In this document: one piece after another, positions 1 through 8,986 of the stretch
Numbering within the stretch: position 1 is the first letter of the stretch
How the letters are laid out: each line of letters begins with the position of its first letter
Origin: Acetanaerobacterium elongatum
GTDB taxonomy: Bacteria > Bacillota > Clostridia > Oscillospirales > Ruminococcaceae
Direction: 5' to 3'
Assembly (NCBI RefSeq): GCF_900103835.1
Contig: NZ_FNID01000019.1
Location: forward strand, 1 to 64,000
Length of the DNA stretch: 64,000 nt
Translations under genes and position numbers: made by a program
The notes under the pieces: generated by a model
Database searches by the model: none
Told to the model about the DNA's origin: nothing
Seen by the model: the letters and a program-made list of their open reading frames with translations, nothing else

Positions 1-310
1 TCCTTCTGCGCATGCGACCTATCAGGTCGAGCTCTTCTTTGGTATGCTGATTTGGATGACTGTGTGGCCTTCGTGATTGGCAGCCTAGAGATTCTACCGT
101 TCCATCATATCGCTTTTTCCAAAAATAGATATACGATCGGCTTTTGTTATATTTCCGGCTGGCTCGGCTCACGCCATATTTCTCCACATACTTCATTAGG
201 GATTGTCTGTACTTCATGTCTTGTGTTATGCTGTTCATGAGAGATGAGGTCTCCTTTCGGCTTGTTAGGTGTGGTAACTCAACAATAACCGATTTCTCCT
301 CATCTTTCAT
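1..310 (-). CDS. Transposase N-terminal part (HTH, IS3/IS481-like), partial
   Basis: Open reading frame from ATG at 310 with no stop to position 1 (103 codons). The visible part is a DNA-binding head: a helix-turn-helix around residues 30-55 (YGVSRASRKYNKSRSYIYFW) followed by the basic linker QSRRPHSHPNQHT and RMRRR. This pattern is known from IS transposases whose C-terminal half is an rve-type DDE integrase domain; that half is beyond the window. The family assignment (IS3/IS481-like) is from memory of similar proteins and is less certain than the transposase call. Whether the complete copy is intact cannot be judged here. Confidence 0.75.
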   Translation of the reverse strand, partial: MKDEEKSVIVELPHLTSRKETSSLMNSITQDMKYRQSLMKYVEKYGVSRASRKYNKSRSYIYFWKKRYDGTVESLGCQSRRPHSHPNQHTKEELDLIGRMRRR

Positions 311-350
311 CTTTTTTTATCTACTGTCCAATATGTATTGTAGTCCTACA
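1..350 (-). mobile_element. Insertion sequence, 5' end, truncated by window edge
   Basis: The minus strand holds the first part of a transposase reading leftward out of the window. The likely element end is near 350, where the minus strand reads TGTAGGACTACAATACATA about 40 nt before the transposase start; the TG terminus is typical of IS ends, but the other end is outside the window, so the boundary and any target duplication are inferred. Nothing else lies between it and the rplS promoter at 381. Confidence 0.6.
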
Positions 351-380
351 ATTTCTTACTGAAAAATACACTTAAACCAC

Positions 381-409
381 TTGCATTTGATGTAATTCCA
401 TGTTAATAT
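381..409 (+). promoter_or_regulatory. Sigma-A promoter of rplS
   Basis: TTGCAT at 381-386, 17-nt spacer, TAATAT at 404-409 with an upstream TGT (extended -10). Transcription would start near 416, giving a leader of about 140 nt before rplS. It lies only about 30 bp from the inferred IS end. Confidence 0.7.
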
Positions 410-417
410 ATATAGGC

Positions 418-545
418 ATTTAGTGTTCCTCCGGGCAGGTGTGTCCGGTGGGGTTTGATGCCCGGCTTCTTGAGCTGTGACATTAAAGCTGACAGTCCTC
501 TGCCGTTATTGCTGTAACGGGAATGAATGTCTGATAATTTAAGGA
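418..545 (+). ncRNA. Ribosomal protein L19 leader (cis-regulatory RNA)
   Basis: The untranslated leader of rplS folds: CCGGGCA (431-437) pairs with TGCCCGG (459-465), and CCGTTA/TAACGG forms a second hairpin near 503-520 enclosed by GACAG/TGTC arms. Firmicute rplS genes are known to carry an L19 autoregulatory leader (Rfam L19_leader). Position and paired elements fit; I did not align it to the covariance model, so the family name is inference. Confidence 0.6.
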
Positions 546-555
546 GGATTTACCT

Positions 556-900
556 ATGGATGCCCTTAAGCAGTTTGCTGCAGAGCAACTAAAGAGCGAG
601 ATGCCCGAGATTAATATCGGTGATACCGTTCGTGTTCATGTAAAGATTGTAGAAGGCGAAAGGCACAGAATTCAGGCTTTTGAAGGTACTGTAGTTGCCC
701 GTAAGCATGGCGGCATTGCCGAAACCTTTACCGTGCGCCGTGTTTCTTACGGTGTTGGTGTAGAGAGAGTGTTCCCCATTCACTCACCGAACGTTGATAA
801 AGTTGAAGTTATCAGACACGGTAAGGTTCGCAGAGCGAAGCTCTACTACCTGCGTGATAAGGTTGGTAAGGCCGCTAAGGTTAAGCAACAGATTCAATAA
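556..900 (+). CDS. rplS: 50S ribosomal protein L19
   Basis: A 114-residue protein, the usual length for bL19, which sits at the 30S-50S interface of the ribosome. The family signatures are clear: the N-terminal [13 protein letters not shown] strand, [16 protein letters not shown], the core [21 protein letters not shown], and the basic C-terminus [18 protein letters not shown]. The start follows AAGGAGG with 8-nt spacing. It has its own promoter and leader upstream and an intrinsic terminator directly after it, so it is mostly transcribed as a single unit. The rplS-lepB-rbgA-rnhB order that follows is the familiar Firmicute arrangement. Confidence 0.97.
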   Translation: MDALKQFAAEQLKSEMPEINIGDTVRVHVKIVEGERHRIQAFEGTVVARKHGGIAETFTVRRVSYGVGVERVFPIHSPNVDKVEVIRHGKVRRAKLYYLRDKVGKAAKVKQQIQ

Positions 901-905
901 GCTTT

Positions 906-934
906 TAAAAAGGGACTTAAATGTCCCTTTTTTG
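906..934 (+). terminator. Intrinsic terminator of rplS
   Basis: Stem AAAAAGGGAC / GTCCCTTTTT with a TTAAAT loop, running into a T tract, 6 nt after the rplS stop. It separates rplS from lepB. Confidence 0.85.
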
Positions 935-982
935 CTATTGCCTCAATCATGTTAAAAACTACCATGCAGAAAGAGGCCCTTT

Positions 983-1555
983 ATGCAGCAGGAAGTGTTA
1001 GAGAATAAAATACCAGACACTGAAAATACGGGAAAAACTAGCCTGATAAAATCTGTGTATGAATATGCGGAGATGATTATCTGGTCGTTACTTTTTATTG
1101 TACTGTTGTTTACGTTCATCGTAAGAGTGGTGCAGGTAAGCGGCCATTCCATGGATAACACACTTCATGATGCCGAGATGTTGGTAGCCTTCAACTGGTT
1201 TACGCCTCAGGATGGCGATATTGTCGCAATTGCACATACGCAGGGCTTGGATAAACCTCTAGTTAAACGTGTGATTGCCACCGAAGGCCAGACAGTTGAT
1301 ATCAATTTTGAGAACGGTGATGTAATTGTTGACGGCAAATTGCTAAAGGAAGATTACATAAAGGAGCGTACGGCAGTAAAAGGTGACGTGATATTCCCCG
1401 TAACCGTACCTAAAGGGCAGGTATTCGTAATGGGTGACAACAGAAACAATTCAACTGATAGCCGCTTTTCAGAGGTTGGTATGGTTGATAATCGGTTTAT
1501 CTTCGGCAAAATAATCTTTAGATTATTCCCAATTAACAGAATGAGCGTATTTTAA
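983..1555 (+). CDS. lepB: Signal peptidase I (first of two)
   Basis: 190-residue S26 signal peptidase that cleaves signal peptides from exported proteins at the outer face of the membrane. One membrane segment spans about residues 31-50, followed at once by the catalytic serine in SGHSMDNTL (Ser56). The general-base lysine is in LVKRVIATEGQ (Lys95), and box E is GDNRNNSTDSR (151-161). Single N-terminal anchor and short length are the Gram-positive (SipS-like) form. An SD-like AGAGG precedes the ATG. It is followed 55 nt later by a close paralogue with the same layout. Confidence 0.95.
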   Translation: MQQEVLENKIPDTENTGKTSLIKSVYEYAEMIIWSLLFIVLLFTFIVRVVQVSGHSMDNTLHDAEMLVAFNWFTPQDGDIVAIAHTQGLDKPLVKRVIATEGQTVDINFENGDVIVDGKLLKEDYIKERTAVKGDVIFPVTVPKGQVFVMGDNRNNSTDSRFSEVGMVDNRFIFGKIIFRLFPINRMSVF

Positions 1556-1610
1556 CCTGTTTCATTACAGGACTATATAAGTTTAAAATTAAGTGAAAGA
1601 AGCAGATAGC

Positions 1611-2177
1611 ATGGAAACTGCACAGGAAGTAGTTACGCCGGGCGGTGAGGAGAAGTTTAATCCGGTTAAGTCGGTGTATGAATGGACTGAAACACTCATT
1701 TGGTGTTTTGTATTTGTGGTTATTCTTTTTACCTTTATTGTCCGCGTGGTAGGAGTAACAGGCCCTTCCATGGAAAATACATTGATTAAAGAAGAGCGGT
1801 TGATAACCTTTAACTATTTTACACCCCAATACGGTGATATTGTAGCAATCACTCAACCGATAAATCTCAAGGTGCCCCTAGTTAAGCGAGTAATTGCCAC
1901 CGAGGGACAGTCTGTTGATATTAACTTTGATAAGGGAGAGGTTTACGTCGACGGTAAACTTCTGACCGAAAAATACATTAAAAACAGAACTACCGTAAAG
2001 GGTGACGTGGACTACCCTATAACAGTACCCAAGGGTTGTGTTTTTGTTATGGGTGATAACCGAGATGTTTCTTTAGACAGCCGCTATAAAGAGGTTGGCA
2101 TGATCGATACTCGTTATATCTTTGGTAAAGTAATCTTCCGAATACTGCCCGTCAACAGGTTTGGAACTCTGCAATAA
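1611..2177 (+). CDS. lepB: Signal peptidase I (second, tandem paralogue)
   Basis: A second S26 signal peptidase, 188 residues from ATG 1611. An in-frame GTG at 1593 has no ribosome binding site, whereas GAAAGAAG lies before 1611. Membrane segment about residues 30-47, nucleophile Ser53 in TGPSMENTL, Lys92 in LVKRVIATEGQ, box E GDNRDVSLDSR (148-158). Both enzymes keep every catalytic residue. They are very similar from the KSVYE motif onward but differ in the N-terminal 20 residues and around the serine (GHSM versus GPSM). Tandem duplication with possible substrate specialisation is inference. Confidence 0.94.
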   Translation: METAQEVVTPGGEEKFNPVKSVYEWTETLIWCFVFVVILFTFIVRVVGVTGPSMENTLIKEERLITFNYFTPQYGDIVAITQPINLKVPLVKRVIATEGQSVDINFDKGEVYVDGKLLTEKYIKNRTTVKGDVDYPITVPKGCVFVMGDNRDVSLDSRYKEVGMIDTRYIFGKVIFRILPVNRFGTLQ

Positions 2178-2279
2178 TAATCTGCGTTTTCAGCATTCTG
2201 TAAGTAATATGTAAGATAGTGGATAGTCTGCTATAGATTTGCGCGGAGTCGCTTTTATGAGAAAGGAATGGTCATAACA

Positions 2280-3158
2280 ATGACCGAAACACCATCAATA
2301 CAATGGTTTCCCGGCCATATGGCCAAAACCAGAAGGCTGATGCAGCAAAGCCTTTCACTGGTAGATATTGTAGTAGAACTGCTGGACGCCAGAATACCGG
2401 CCAGCAGCCGAAACCCCGAGATAGACAGGCTTACCAAGGGTAAGCCGAGAATGGTTGTTCTTAACAAGAACGATATGGCCGACGGCAACATCACCCGCCA
2501 GTGGTGCACCTATTTTGCTTCCAAGGGAATTCCTTCACTTGCAGCCGATTGCCGCAGTGGTAACGGCTTGAAAGCATTTCTGCCAACCGTCAAGGAGGTA
2601 TTAAGTGAGGAGCTGCTGCGCTGGGAAAAGAAGGGGATGGCGGGTAGGCCTATCCGCATGATGATTGTGGGGATACCCAATGTAGGAAAGTCGTCCCTGA
2701 TTAATCGGCTCGCGGGTTCAAAACGTGCAAAGGTGGAAGACCGCCCCGGTGTTACCCGCGGAAGACAGTGGGTAAGCTTGGAGGGCGGTATCGAGCTTTT
2801 GGATATGCCCGGTGTTCTATGGCCAAAGTTTGACGACCGTCAGGTGGGAGAGTTTCTGGCGTTTACAGGTGCCGTAAAGGACGATGTAATAGATATCGAG
2901 CACCTTGCTATGCGCTTGCTTGGCAGACTTAACAACGATTTTCATGACCTGTTGGATGCCCGATATAAGGTGGGGGATACACAGGGCATGGAGGATGCCG
3001 ACCTGCTTGAGCTTGTGGGCAGAAAACGTGGCATGTTGGTTTCGGGCGGGGAGGTAAACACCGAACGAGCCGCCATAACCGTTTTAGATGAATTCCGAAG
3101 TGGAAAAATCGGCCGTATAACACTTGAACGCCCACCTAAAACGGAGGCAGAAAAGTGA
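2280..3158 (+). CDS. rbgA: Ribosome biogenesis GTPase RbgA (YlqF)
   Basis: Circularly permuted GTPase needed for late 50S subunit assembly. The motifs occur in permuted order: G4 NKND (62-65), then G1 GIPNVGKSS (131-139), then G3 DMPG (175-178). The N-terminus [12 protein letters not shown] is the family hallmark. I place the start at ATG 2280: GAAAGG at 2261-2266 is 13 nt upstream, while the ATG at 2268 almost touches it and would leave no spacing. Product 292 residues, in line with the family. The stop overlaps the rnhB start, so the two are translationally coupled. Confidence 0.95.
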   Translation: MTETPSIQWFPGHMAKTRRLMQQSLSLVDIVVELLDARIPASSRNPEIDRLTKGKPRMVVLNKNDMADGNITRQWCTYFASKGIPSLAADCRSGNGLKAFLPTVKEVLSEELLRWEKKGMAGRPIRMMIVGIPNVGKSSLINRLAGSKRAKVEDRPGVTRGRQWVSLEGGIELLDMPGVLWPKFDDRQVGEFLAFTGAVKDDVIDIEHLAMRLLGRLNNDFHDLLDARYKVGDTQGMEDADLLELVGRKRGMLVSGGEVNTERAAITVLDEFRSGKIGRITLERPPKTEAEK

Positions 3159-3772
3159 TGAATGACCTGTTTGGGTTTGATGCAGCTTATTATGAAAACG
3201 GCGTGGGGCTTCTGTGTGGAGTGGATGAGGCTGGCCGCGGACCGCTAGCAGGCCCAGTGTTTGCAGCAGCGGTTATTTTGCCAAGGGGCGTTGTAATTGA
3301 CGGCCTAAACGATTCTAAAAAGCTTACCGAGAGTAAGCGTGAGTTTTTATATGATCAGATTATCAATACCGCTGTAGCGTATGGTATCGCCTATGCTACC
3401 GAAGCGGAAATCGACGAATATAATATTCTGCAGGCAACCTTTCTGGCAATGCGCCGTGCGGTTGATCAGCTGGGTTCACTGCCGGGTTGTATATTAGTAG
3501 ACGGCAATCGTATGCCGCCGCTGCCTTCACCCGCTGAATGTGTTGTGAAGGGTGACGCAAAATCTGCGTGCATTGCCGCAGCCTCCATTCTTGCTAAGGT
3601 TTCGCGGGATCGATTACTGTATGAACTGGATAAGCAATATCCGCAATACTGCTTTGGGCAGCATAAGGGCTACCCGACGGAACTGCACTATGAGATGCTT
3701 ATACGGTACGGTGTTTCCCCCGTACACCGTAAAAGCTTTTTAAAGAACCTTTCGGAGAAAAGTCATGCGTGA
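3158..3772 (+). CDS. rnhB: Ribonuclease HII
   Basis: Removes RNA from RNA-DNA hybrids and single misincorporated ribonucleotides. The family start block LLCGVDEAGRGPLAGPV carries the catalytic Asp23-Glu24 pair; DSKKLTESKRE, the VDGN strand and VVKGDAKSACIAAASILAKVSRDR follow, the last with the other acidic residues. 204 residues from ATG 3158; a GTG one codon earlier (3155) is equally in range of GGAGG at 3143-3147. It overlaps the end of rbgA by one base and the start of yraN by 8 bases. Confidence 0.95.
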   Translation: MNDLFGFDAAYYENGVGLLCGVDEAGRGPLAGPVFAAAVILPRGVVIDGLNDSKKLTESKREFLYDQIINTAVAYGIAYATEAEIDEYNILQATFLAMRRAVDQLGSLPGCILVDGNRMPPLPSPAECVVKGDAKSACIAAASILAKVSRDRLLYELDKQYPQYCFGQHKGYPTELHYEMLIRYGVSPVHRKSFLKNLSEKSHA

Positions 3773-4130
3773 AACAGGCAATAAGGGCGAAGGTTATGCT
3801 GCCGAATATCTGAAAAATAACGGATATAATACCCTTGCCCGGAACTACAGCTCCCGCTATGGAGAGGTTGATATTATCGCCAGTAAGGATGAATTTATTG
3901 TATTTGTTGAGGTGAAAACCCGCAACAGCCGCTGCGCTTATTCACCCAGAGAAGCCGTAGATATTGCGAAGATGAGGAAGATTACGAAAACTGCGCTGTG
4001 CTATCTGCAGGAACACCCTTCAACATTACAGCCAAGGTTTGATGTAATAGAAATAGTTACTAAGGCTAACGAGCCCTTTTCGGTTCTTTCATGTGACCAT
4101 ATCATCAACGCGTTTGATTCTGTTCTATAG
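3765..4130 (+). CDS. yraN: YraN/UPF0102 family endonuclease-like protein
   Basis: 121-residue member of UPF0102, which has a restriction-endonuclease-like fold. The PD-(D/E)XK-type signature is visible: GEVDIIA (Asp36) and FVEVKTR (Glu49, Lys51). The cellular role is unsettled; the gene commonly follows rnhB, which suggests a link to nucleic-acid maintenance. It overlaps rnhB by 8 nt, so it is probably the last gene of the lepB-rbgA-rnhB transcript. Confidence 0.9.
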   Translation: MRETGNKGEGYAAEYLKNNGYNTLARNYSSRYGEVDIIASKDEFIVFVEVKTRNSRCAYSPREAVDIAKMRKITKTALCYLQEHPSTLQPRFDVIEIVTKANEPFSVLSCDHIINAFDSVL

Positions 4131-4177
4131 ATAAACTATGCCTTTCATATATTAAGACAGGCAAATTGGGGGAAGTT

Positions 4178-5104
4178 ATGAATTATTTCGACCTGCATTG
4201 CGATACTCTTTCAGAGATACAGAAAAACAATACCGCATTATCCGACGGTAAAACCGCCGTCAGCATGCAAAAGGCTGAAAAGCTCGAAGCTTGGTGCCAG
4301 TGCTTTGCGGTTTGGACACCCGACTTTTTAAAGGGCGAGGCAGCTTATCAGAACTATAAAAAGCAGATTGAGATTTTAACTGAGCAATCCCTGCAGAATA
4401 ACGAAAAGATGGTATTCTGCAAGAAGAAGGATGATATTGCCGAGGCCATTAAAGAGAACAAATGTGCTGCAATCCTGACTGTGGAAAACGGCTCAATACT
4501 TGCAGGTGACCTTGCACGTATTCAGGAACTGAAAAAAGACGGTGTAAAGATATTCTCCTATACATGGAACGGGCAGAATGAGCTCGGCAGCGGCATCAGC
4601 AACAATAACTCTCTTTCTATGACCGGCCGAAGTGCAGTACGTGAATTTAACCGCGTGAACATTACGATTGACGTTTCACATATCGCCGATAAGGGGTTTT
4701 ATGATATTTTAAACCTCACCTGCAAGCCTATCATTGCCACTCATTCCAATTCCCGCGCGGTTTGTAACCACCCCCGAAATCTTACCGACGATCAGTTTCA
4801 GGCGATCCTGCAAACAGGCGGTATCGTAGGCATTAACTTCTATAACCTGTTTTTAAACAACAGCAAGAATGCAGGCTTAAACGATATTATCAAGCACATC
4901 GAGCATTTCTTAAAGCTCGGCGGTGAGAACAGCCTGTGTATCGGTTCTGATTTTGACGGTGCGGAGCCACCGGCACAGCTAAAAAATATCTCGATGGTTG
5001 ATGCGCTTTATGAAGAGATGCTCAAACGCGGGTATGGTTTTGAGCTAGCTAACAAGATTATGTTTAAAAACGCTTATGATTTTGCGATGAAAAATTTTGA
5101 TTAA
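4178..5104 (+). CDS. Membrane dipeptidase (peptidase M19 family)
   Basis: 308-residue zinc dipeptidase of the renal-dipeptidase family. Metal ligands fit in order: HxD at His7/Asp9 (FDLHCDT), the bridging Glu in LTVENGS, and later histidines in VSHIADKGF and ATHSNSRAV, ending with GSDFDG. No signal peptide is present, so it is likely cytoplasmic and acts in dipeptide turnover. The start is ATG 4178 just after GGGGGAAG; an in-frame TTG at 4166 is not needed. It stands alone between yraN and thrC with short gaps. Confidence 0.9.
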   Translation: MNYFDLHCDTLSEIQKNNTALSDGKTAVSMQKAEKLEAWCQCFAVWTPDFLKGEAAYQNYKKQIEILTEQSLQNNEKMVFCKKKDDIAEAIKENKCAAILTVENGSILAGDLARIQELKKDGVKIFSYTWNGQNELGSGISNNNSLSMTGRSAVREFNRVNITIDVSHIADKGFYDILNLTCKPIIATHSNSRAVCNHPRNLTDDQFQAILQTGGIVGINFYNLFLNNSKNAGLNDIIKHIEHFLKLGGENSLCIGSDFDGAEPPAQLKNISMVDALYEEMLKRGYGFELANKIMFKNAYDFAMKNFD

Positions 5105-5154
5105 TGTGATAAGATAGATACATCTACTCATCCTGGAAAGGTACGGTTATAAAT

Positions 5155-6651
5155 ATGGATTATAAAAGCACTAGGGATTCCTCGCTTAGAGTTACCTCTG
5201 CACAGGCCATCGCACAGGGGATATCAAAAGACGGCGGTTTATTTGTGCCGGGGGAGATTCCGTCAATCACCTTAAATGACATTAAGGCGCTATGCGATAT
5301 GAGCTATATCGAACGTGCCGAGTGCATACTTCTTAAGTATCTGACCGATTTTACGTTAGATGAAATTAAGGAATGTGCAAACGGAGCTTATGGCGGCGAA
5401 AAGTTTGAAAACGGTATGCCCGCGCCGCTCAGCAAAATCGGGGACACAGGTTTCTATATGCTTGAGCTGTGGCATGGCCCTACCTGCGCGTTTAAGGATA
5501 TGGCGCTTCAGCTTTTGCCATACCTGCTTACCTATTCGGCGAAGAAAACCATTGCCGGAAAAGAGATTGTTATTCTGGTGGCTACCTCCGGTGATACGGG
5601 TAAGGCGGCGCTTGAAGGTTTTAAGGATGTAAAGGGCACCCGTATTGTGGTGTTTTACCCGCAGGACGGTGTAAGCGCCATGCAGAAGCTGCAGATGACT
5701 ACGCAGGAAGGCGGCAATGTATTTGTTTGCGCCGTAAAAGGCAACTTTGATGACTGCCAGCGCGGGGTGAAGGAGATATTCACAAATCTCGAAATCACCA
5801 AGGAGCTTGAAGCGCATAACCTTGTGTTCTCTAGTGCAAACTCCATTAACTGGGGCAGGCTGCTTCCGCAGATTATCTACTATATCAGCGCCTACTGTGA
5901 CCTCGTAAACGATAAAGAGATTACACTAGGCGACGAGATGAATATTGTTGTGCCTACCGGTAATTTCGGCAACATCCTTGCGGCATATTACGCCAAGAAG
6001 ATGGGGCTTCCGGTAAAGAAGTTTATCTGTGCCTCTAACGCCAACAATATACTTACAGATTTTATCAATACAGGCGTCTACGATACCAACCGTAAATTCT
6101 ACACCACCATGTCGCCTTCGATGGATATCCTGATATCCAGCAATCTGGAACGTCTTCTTTATGATCTTTCAGGATGTGATGATCGTTATATCTCCGAATG
6201 TATGTCAGCCCTCAAAAACGAGGGGAAATACACCGTGCGTTCCGAGATGCTTCAGCTTTTAAAAGAGCAGTTTGTAGGCGGCTGTTGTGATGATGCGATG
6301 ACACAGGCTACTATCAAGGAACTGTTCGAGAAATACTCCTACCTTTGTGATACTCATACAGCAGTTGCCGTAAAAGTGTATAACGATTATGTAAAGGCTA
6401 CGGGGGATAACACTAAAACGGTGATCGCCTCTACCGCTAACCCCTATAAGTTCCCCAAGAGCGTTGCCGAGGCGATTGAAGGCAAGAGCGGAGAGGATAA
6501 TGAGTTTGTAATCTCGCACAGGCTGTCTCAGCTTACCAAAACCGCAATGCCCAAACCCTTGGGCGGCCTTGATGAAAAAGCAGTACGGTTTAACGGTGTA
6601 TGTGATAAAACAACGATGCAGAAGGTCGTTTATGATTATCTTGGCATTTGA
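5155..6651 (+). CDS. thrC: Threonine synthase
   Basis: 498-residue PLP enzyme converting O-phosphohomoserine to threonine. The PLP lysine is in LWHGPTCAFKDMA (Lys114); LVATSGDTGKAA and VPTGNFGNILAAYYAKKMG contact the cofactor phosphate. The N-terminal YKSTRDSS and SKDGGLFVPG blocks and the length match the longer bacterial ThrC form. Start ATG 5155 is 13 nt after GAAAGG. No other threonine gene lies beside it; aspartate-family genes asd/dapA/dapB are 20 kb away. Confidence 0.96.
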   Translation: MDYKSTRDSSLRVTSAQAIAQGISKDGGLFVPGEIPSITLNDIKALCDMSYIERAECILLKYLTDFTLDEIKECANGAYGGEKFENGMPAPLSKIGDTGFYMLELWHGPTCAFKDMALQLLPYLLTYSAKKTIAGKEIVILVATSGDTGKAALEGFKDVKGTRIVVFYPQDGVSAMQKLQMTTQEGGNVFVCAVKGNFDDCQRGVKEIFTNLEITKELEAHNLVFSSANSINWGRLLPQIIYYISAYCDLVNDKEITLGDEMNIVVPTGNFGNILAAYYAKKMGLPVKKFICASNANNILTDFINTGVYDTNRKFYTTMSPSMDILISSNLERLLYDLSGCDDRYISECMSALKNEGKYTVRSEMLQLLKEQFVGGCCDDAMTQATIKELFEKYSYLCDTHTAVAVKVYNDYVKATGDNTKTVIASTANPYKFPKSVAEAIEGKSGEDNEFVISHRLSQLTKTAMPKPLGGLDEKAVRFNGVCDKTTMQKVVYDYLGI

Positions 6652-6694
6652 CCAATAAGACAGGGCCGCAAGCCCGATATACCGGAGGTGCGCC

Positions 6695-7381
6695 GTGGCC
6701 CTGTATGCAATAGCTGACCTGCATTTATCGTTAAGCGGCAGTAAGCCGATGGACGTTTTTCCGGGGTGGGAAAACTATGTAAGCCGCTTGCAAGCCGGCT
6801 GGGAAGCGCTGGTGAGGCCACAGGATACGGTGGTAGTGCCGGGGGATATCTCATGGGCCATGGACCTAAACGGTGCACTTGCGGATTTTAGGTTTCTGGA
6901 TGCGCTTCCGGGAAAAAAGGTAATACTAAAAGGCAATCATGATTACTTTTGGACGACGCTTTCCAAAATGAACACCTTTTTAAGCTCGAATGGTATTGAA
7001 AGCATTTCCATACTCCATAATAACTGTATTACGGCAGAGGGGTATTGCCTATGCGGAACCAGAGGTTGGGTATACGACGGAACCGAGCCTGCAGACCAAA
7101 AGGTAATTCTGCGCGAGGCAGGCAGGCTGCGGATGTCGCTTGAACAAGGGGCGAAAACTGGTTTTCCTATCCTATGTTTTTTGCATTATCCGCCTATTTT
7201 AGGCAAAGAACGCTGTGAAGAAATTTTACAGATTCTAAACGAATTCAACATAACCAGATGTTATTATGGTCATATACACGGAAGTGCCTGCCAGTTTGCC
7301 TTGAATGGTATGGCAGAGGGTATTCAATTCACCCTTATATCAGCCGACGCACTTCGTTTTATACCGCTTCGTATTCAATAA
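6695..7381 (+). CDS. Calcineurin-like metallophosphoesterase
   Basis: 228-residue phosphoesterase with the two-metal signature in order: ADLHLS (Asp8, His10), PGDISWA (50-54), KGNHDYFW (80-83), FLHYPP and GHIHGS. It resembles the COG1768 group of small cytoplasmic phosphohydrolases; the substrate is unknown. The GTG start at 6695 follows GGAGGT at 6683-6688. It lies 43 nt after thrC and may be cotranscribed with it, but nothing in the sequence ties it to threonine synthesis. Confidence 0.88.
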   Translation: MALYAIADLHLSLSGSKPMDVFPGWENYVSRLQAGWEALVRPQDTVVVPGDISWAMDLNGALADFRFLDALPGKKVILKGNHDYFWTTLSKMNTFLSSNGIESISILHNNCITAEGYCLCGTRGWVYDGTEPADQKVILREAGRLRMSLEQGAKTGFPILCFLHYPPILGKERCEEILQILNEFNITRCYYGHIHGSACQFALNGMAEGIQFTLISADALRFIPLRIQ

Positions 7382-7412
7382 GGAAAAAACAGTAGATTAA
7401 TTCTGTATGTTA

Positions 7413-7421
7413 TGCTATAAT
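7413..7421 (+). promoter_or_regulatory. Extended -10 promoter before tig
   Basis: TGCTATAAT: a perfect -10 hexamer with the TGn extension. No good -35 hexamer at 17 nt. Transcription would begin near 7428, about 50 nt before tig. Confidence 0.55.
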
Positions 7422-7479
7422 TGTACGGATATAGTATTATTACAGTTTTAATATCCAAGTCACGAAAGGATTGTTAACT

Positions 7480-8853
7480 ATGCAGTTAAATGCCTCCAAA
7501 GAGATTGAAACCAACAAATACGAGCTTGAGATCGCCGTTACCGGCACAGAGTTTGAGGATGCCGTAGCTAAGGCGTTTCATAAGAACTCGGGTAAAATAC
7601 AGGTTCCCGGCTTCCGCAAGGGCAAGGCCCCCAGAAAGATGATCGAGAAGATGTATGGTAAGGGTGTATTCTGGGAGGATGCTATTAACGATTTATATCC
7701 TTCCGCGTATGACGCCGCTGTAAAAGAAGCGAAGATTGAGCCCGTAGATCGTGCTGATATCGAAGTACTGTCTGTAGATGAAAACGGCTTTACCTTTAAG
7801 GCAACCGTTTTTGTAAAGCCTGAGGTTAAGGTAAATGATTATAAGGGCTTAAAGGCTGAAAAGGTGATTCCAACCGTTTCTGAGGAAGAAATCGGTGCAG
7901 AACTGAAAAAGATGCAGGAGAGAAATGCCCGCATCATCAATGTAGAGGATGAACCTGCAAAGCTTGGTGACTCTACTGTTATAGATTTTGAAGGCTTTAC
8001 CGACGGTGTAGCTTTTAACGGCGGTAAAGGCGAGAAGTATACACTGGTATTAGGCTCCAACCAGTTTATTCCTGGATTTGAAGACCAGATTGTTGGGCAT
8101 AAGATTGGTGAAGAATTTGATGTAAACGTTAACTTCCCCGAGGAATACCATGCGGAAGACCTAAAGGGTAAGCCCGCTGTATTCAAGGTGAAGCTGCACG
8201 AGATCACCAAAACCGAACTGCCTGAGCTTGATGACGAGTTTGCCAAGGATATAAGCGATTTTGACACCCTTGCTGATTTGAAGGCTGATATCCAGAAGAA
8301 GATTCAGGAGCACAAGGATGCCCATGCAAACGACGATGTAGAGAATGCACTCATCGACCAGATTATTGCCTCCATGGAGGGCGAGATTCCCGAGGTTATG
8401 TATGAGCGCCGCATCGACGAGATGGTGCATGATTTCGAGCATCGTCTTGAGGGGCAGGGGCTTAACCTTGATACCTACTTAAAATATACCGGCAGCGAGC
8501 TTTCTACCTTTAGAAAGACCTTTGCTGAGCAGGCACAGCGTCAGGTAAAGATTCGTCTGGCTCTTGAGAAGATTGCCGAGATAGAGAAGCTTGAGGTGTC
8601 TGAACAGGATATTAACGCTGAATACGCCAAGATTGCCGAAGGGTATAAGATAGATCTGGAGCAGGTAAAGGCTGTAATCCCCGCGCAGGAACTCGTAAAA
8701 GATTTGGTAGTTACTAAGGCTATTGATCTTGTACGCAACAGTGCCGAGATTACCGAGAAGGCAGAGGATAGCGCGGAGGCCGCTACGGCCCCTAAAAAGG
8801 TAACTGCAAGAAAAACAACAAAAAAAGCAGAGGCTCAAAAAGACGCTGAATAG
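7480..8853 (+). CDS. tig: Trigger factor (ribosome-associated chaperone, PPIase)
   Basis: 457-residue chaperone that binds nascent chains at the ribosome exit tunnel. Residues 1-145 are the ribosome-binding domain with the signature FRKGKAPRKMIEKMYG; an FKBP-type prolyl isomerase domain follows (about 150-240, GDSTVIDFEGFTDG); the rest is the helical chaperone cage. The C-terminus ends in a Lys/Thr/Ala-rich tail (KKVTARKTTKKAEAQKDAE). ATG 7480 is 10 nt after GAAAGG; the in-frame TTG at 7471 sits directly on that site. The tig-clpP-clpX-lon order is typical for Clostridia. Confidence 0.97.
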   Translation: MQLNASKEIETNKYELEIAVTGTEFEDAVAKAFHKNSGKIQVPGFRKGKAPRKMIEKMYGKGVFWEDAINDLYPSAYDAAVKEAKIEPVDRADIEVLSVDENGFTFKATVFVKPEVKVNDYKGLKAEKVIPTVSEEEIGAELKKMQERNARIINVEDEPAKLGDSTVIDFEGFTDGVAFNGGKGEKYTLVLGSNQFIPGFEDQIVGHKIGEEFDVNVNFPEEYHAEDLKGKPAVFKVKLHEITKTELPELDDEFAKDISDFDTLADLKADIQKKIQEHKDAHANDDVENALIDQIIASMEGEIPEVMYERRIDEMVHDFEHRLEGQGLNLDTYLKYTGSELSTFRKTFAEQAQRQVKIRLALEKIAEIEKLEVSEQDINAEYAKIAEGYKIDLEQVKAVIPAQELVKDLVVTKAIDLVRNSAEITEKAEDSAEAATAPKKVTARKTTKKAEAQKDAE

Positions 8854-8986
8854 TGGTATAAACCGTTCAAAACAGCCTCATAATGAGGATATTATGTTCA
8901 ATGCGGCCTTGAAAGCTTCATGTATGTTGTATCTGGTTTTTTATGGAACACATAAGATGTAACGTATTGGGAAAGGTGTTGAAATT

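Noticed and set aside
2268-2280. Upstream in-frame ATG as the true rbgA start (also 14601, 50334, 63259 and 44077)
   Set aside because: Each sits within about one base of the Shine-Dalgarno site; the downstream ATG gives correct aligned spacing and the family N-terminus.
8874-8886. Palindrome CCTCATAATGAGG between tig and clpP
   Set aside because: Six-base arms in an A/T-rich gap with no T tract or promoter relation; could easily be chance.
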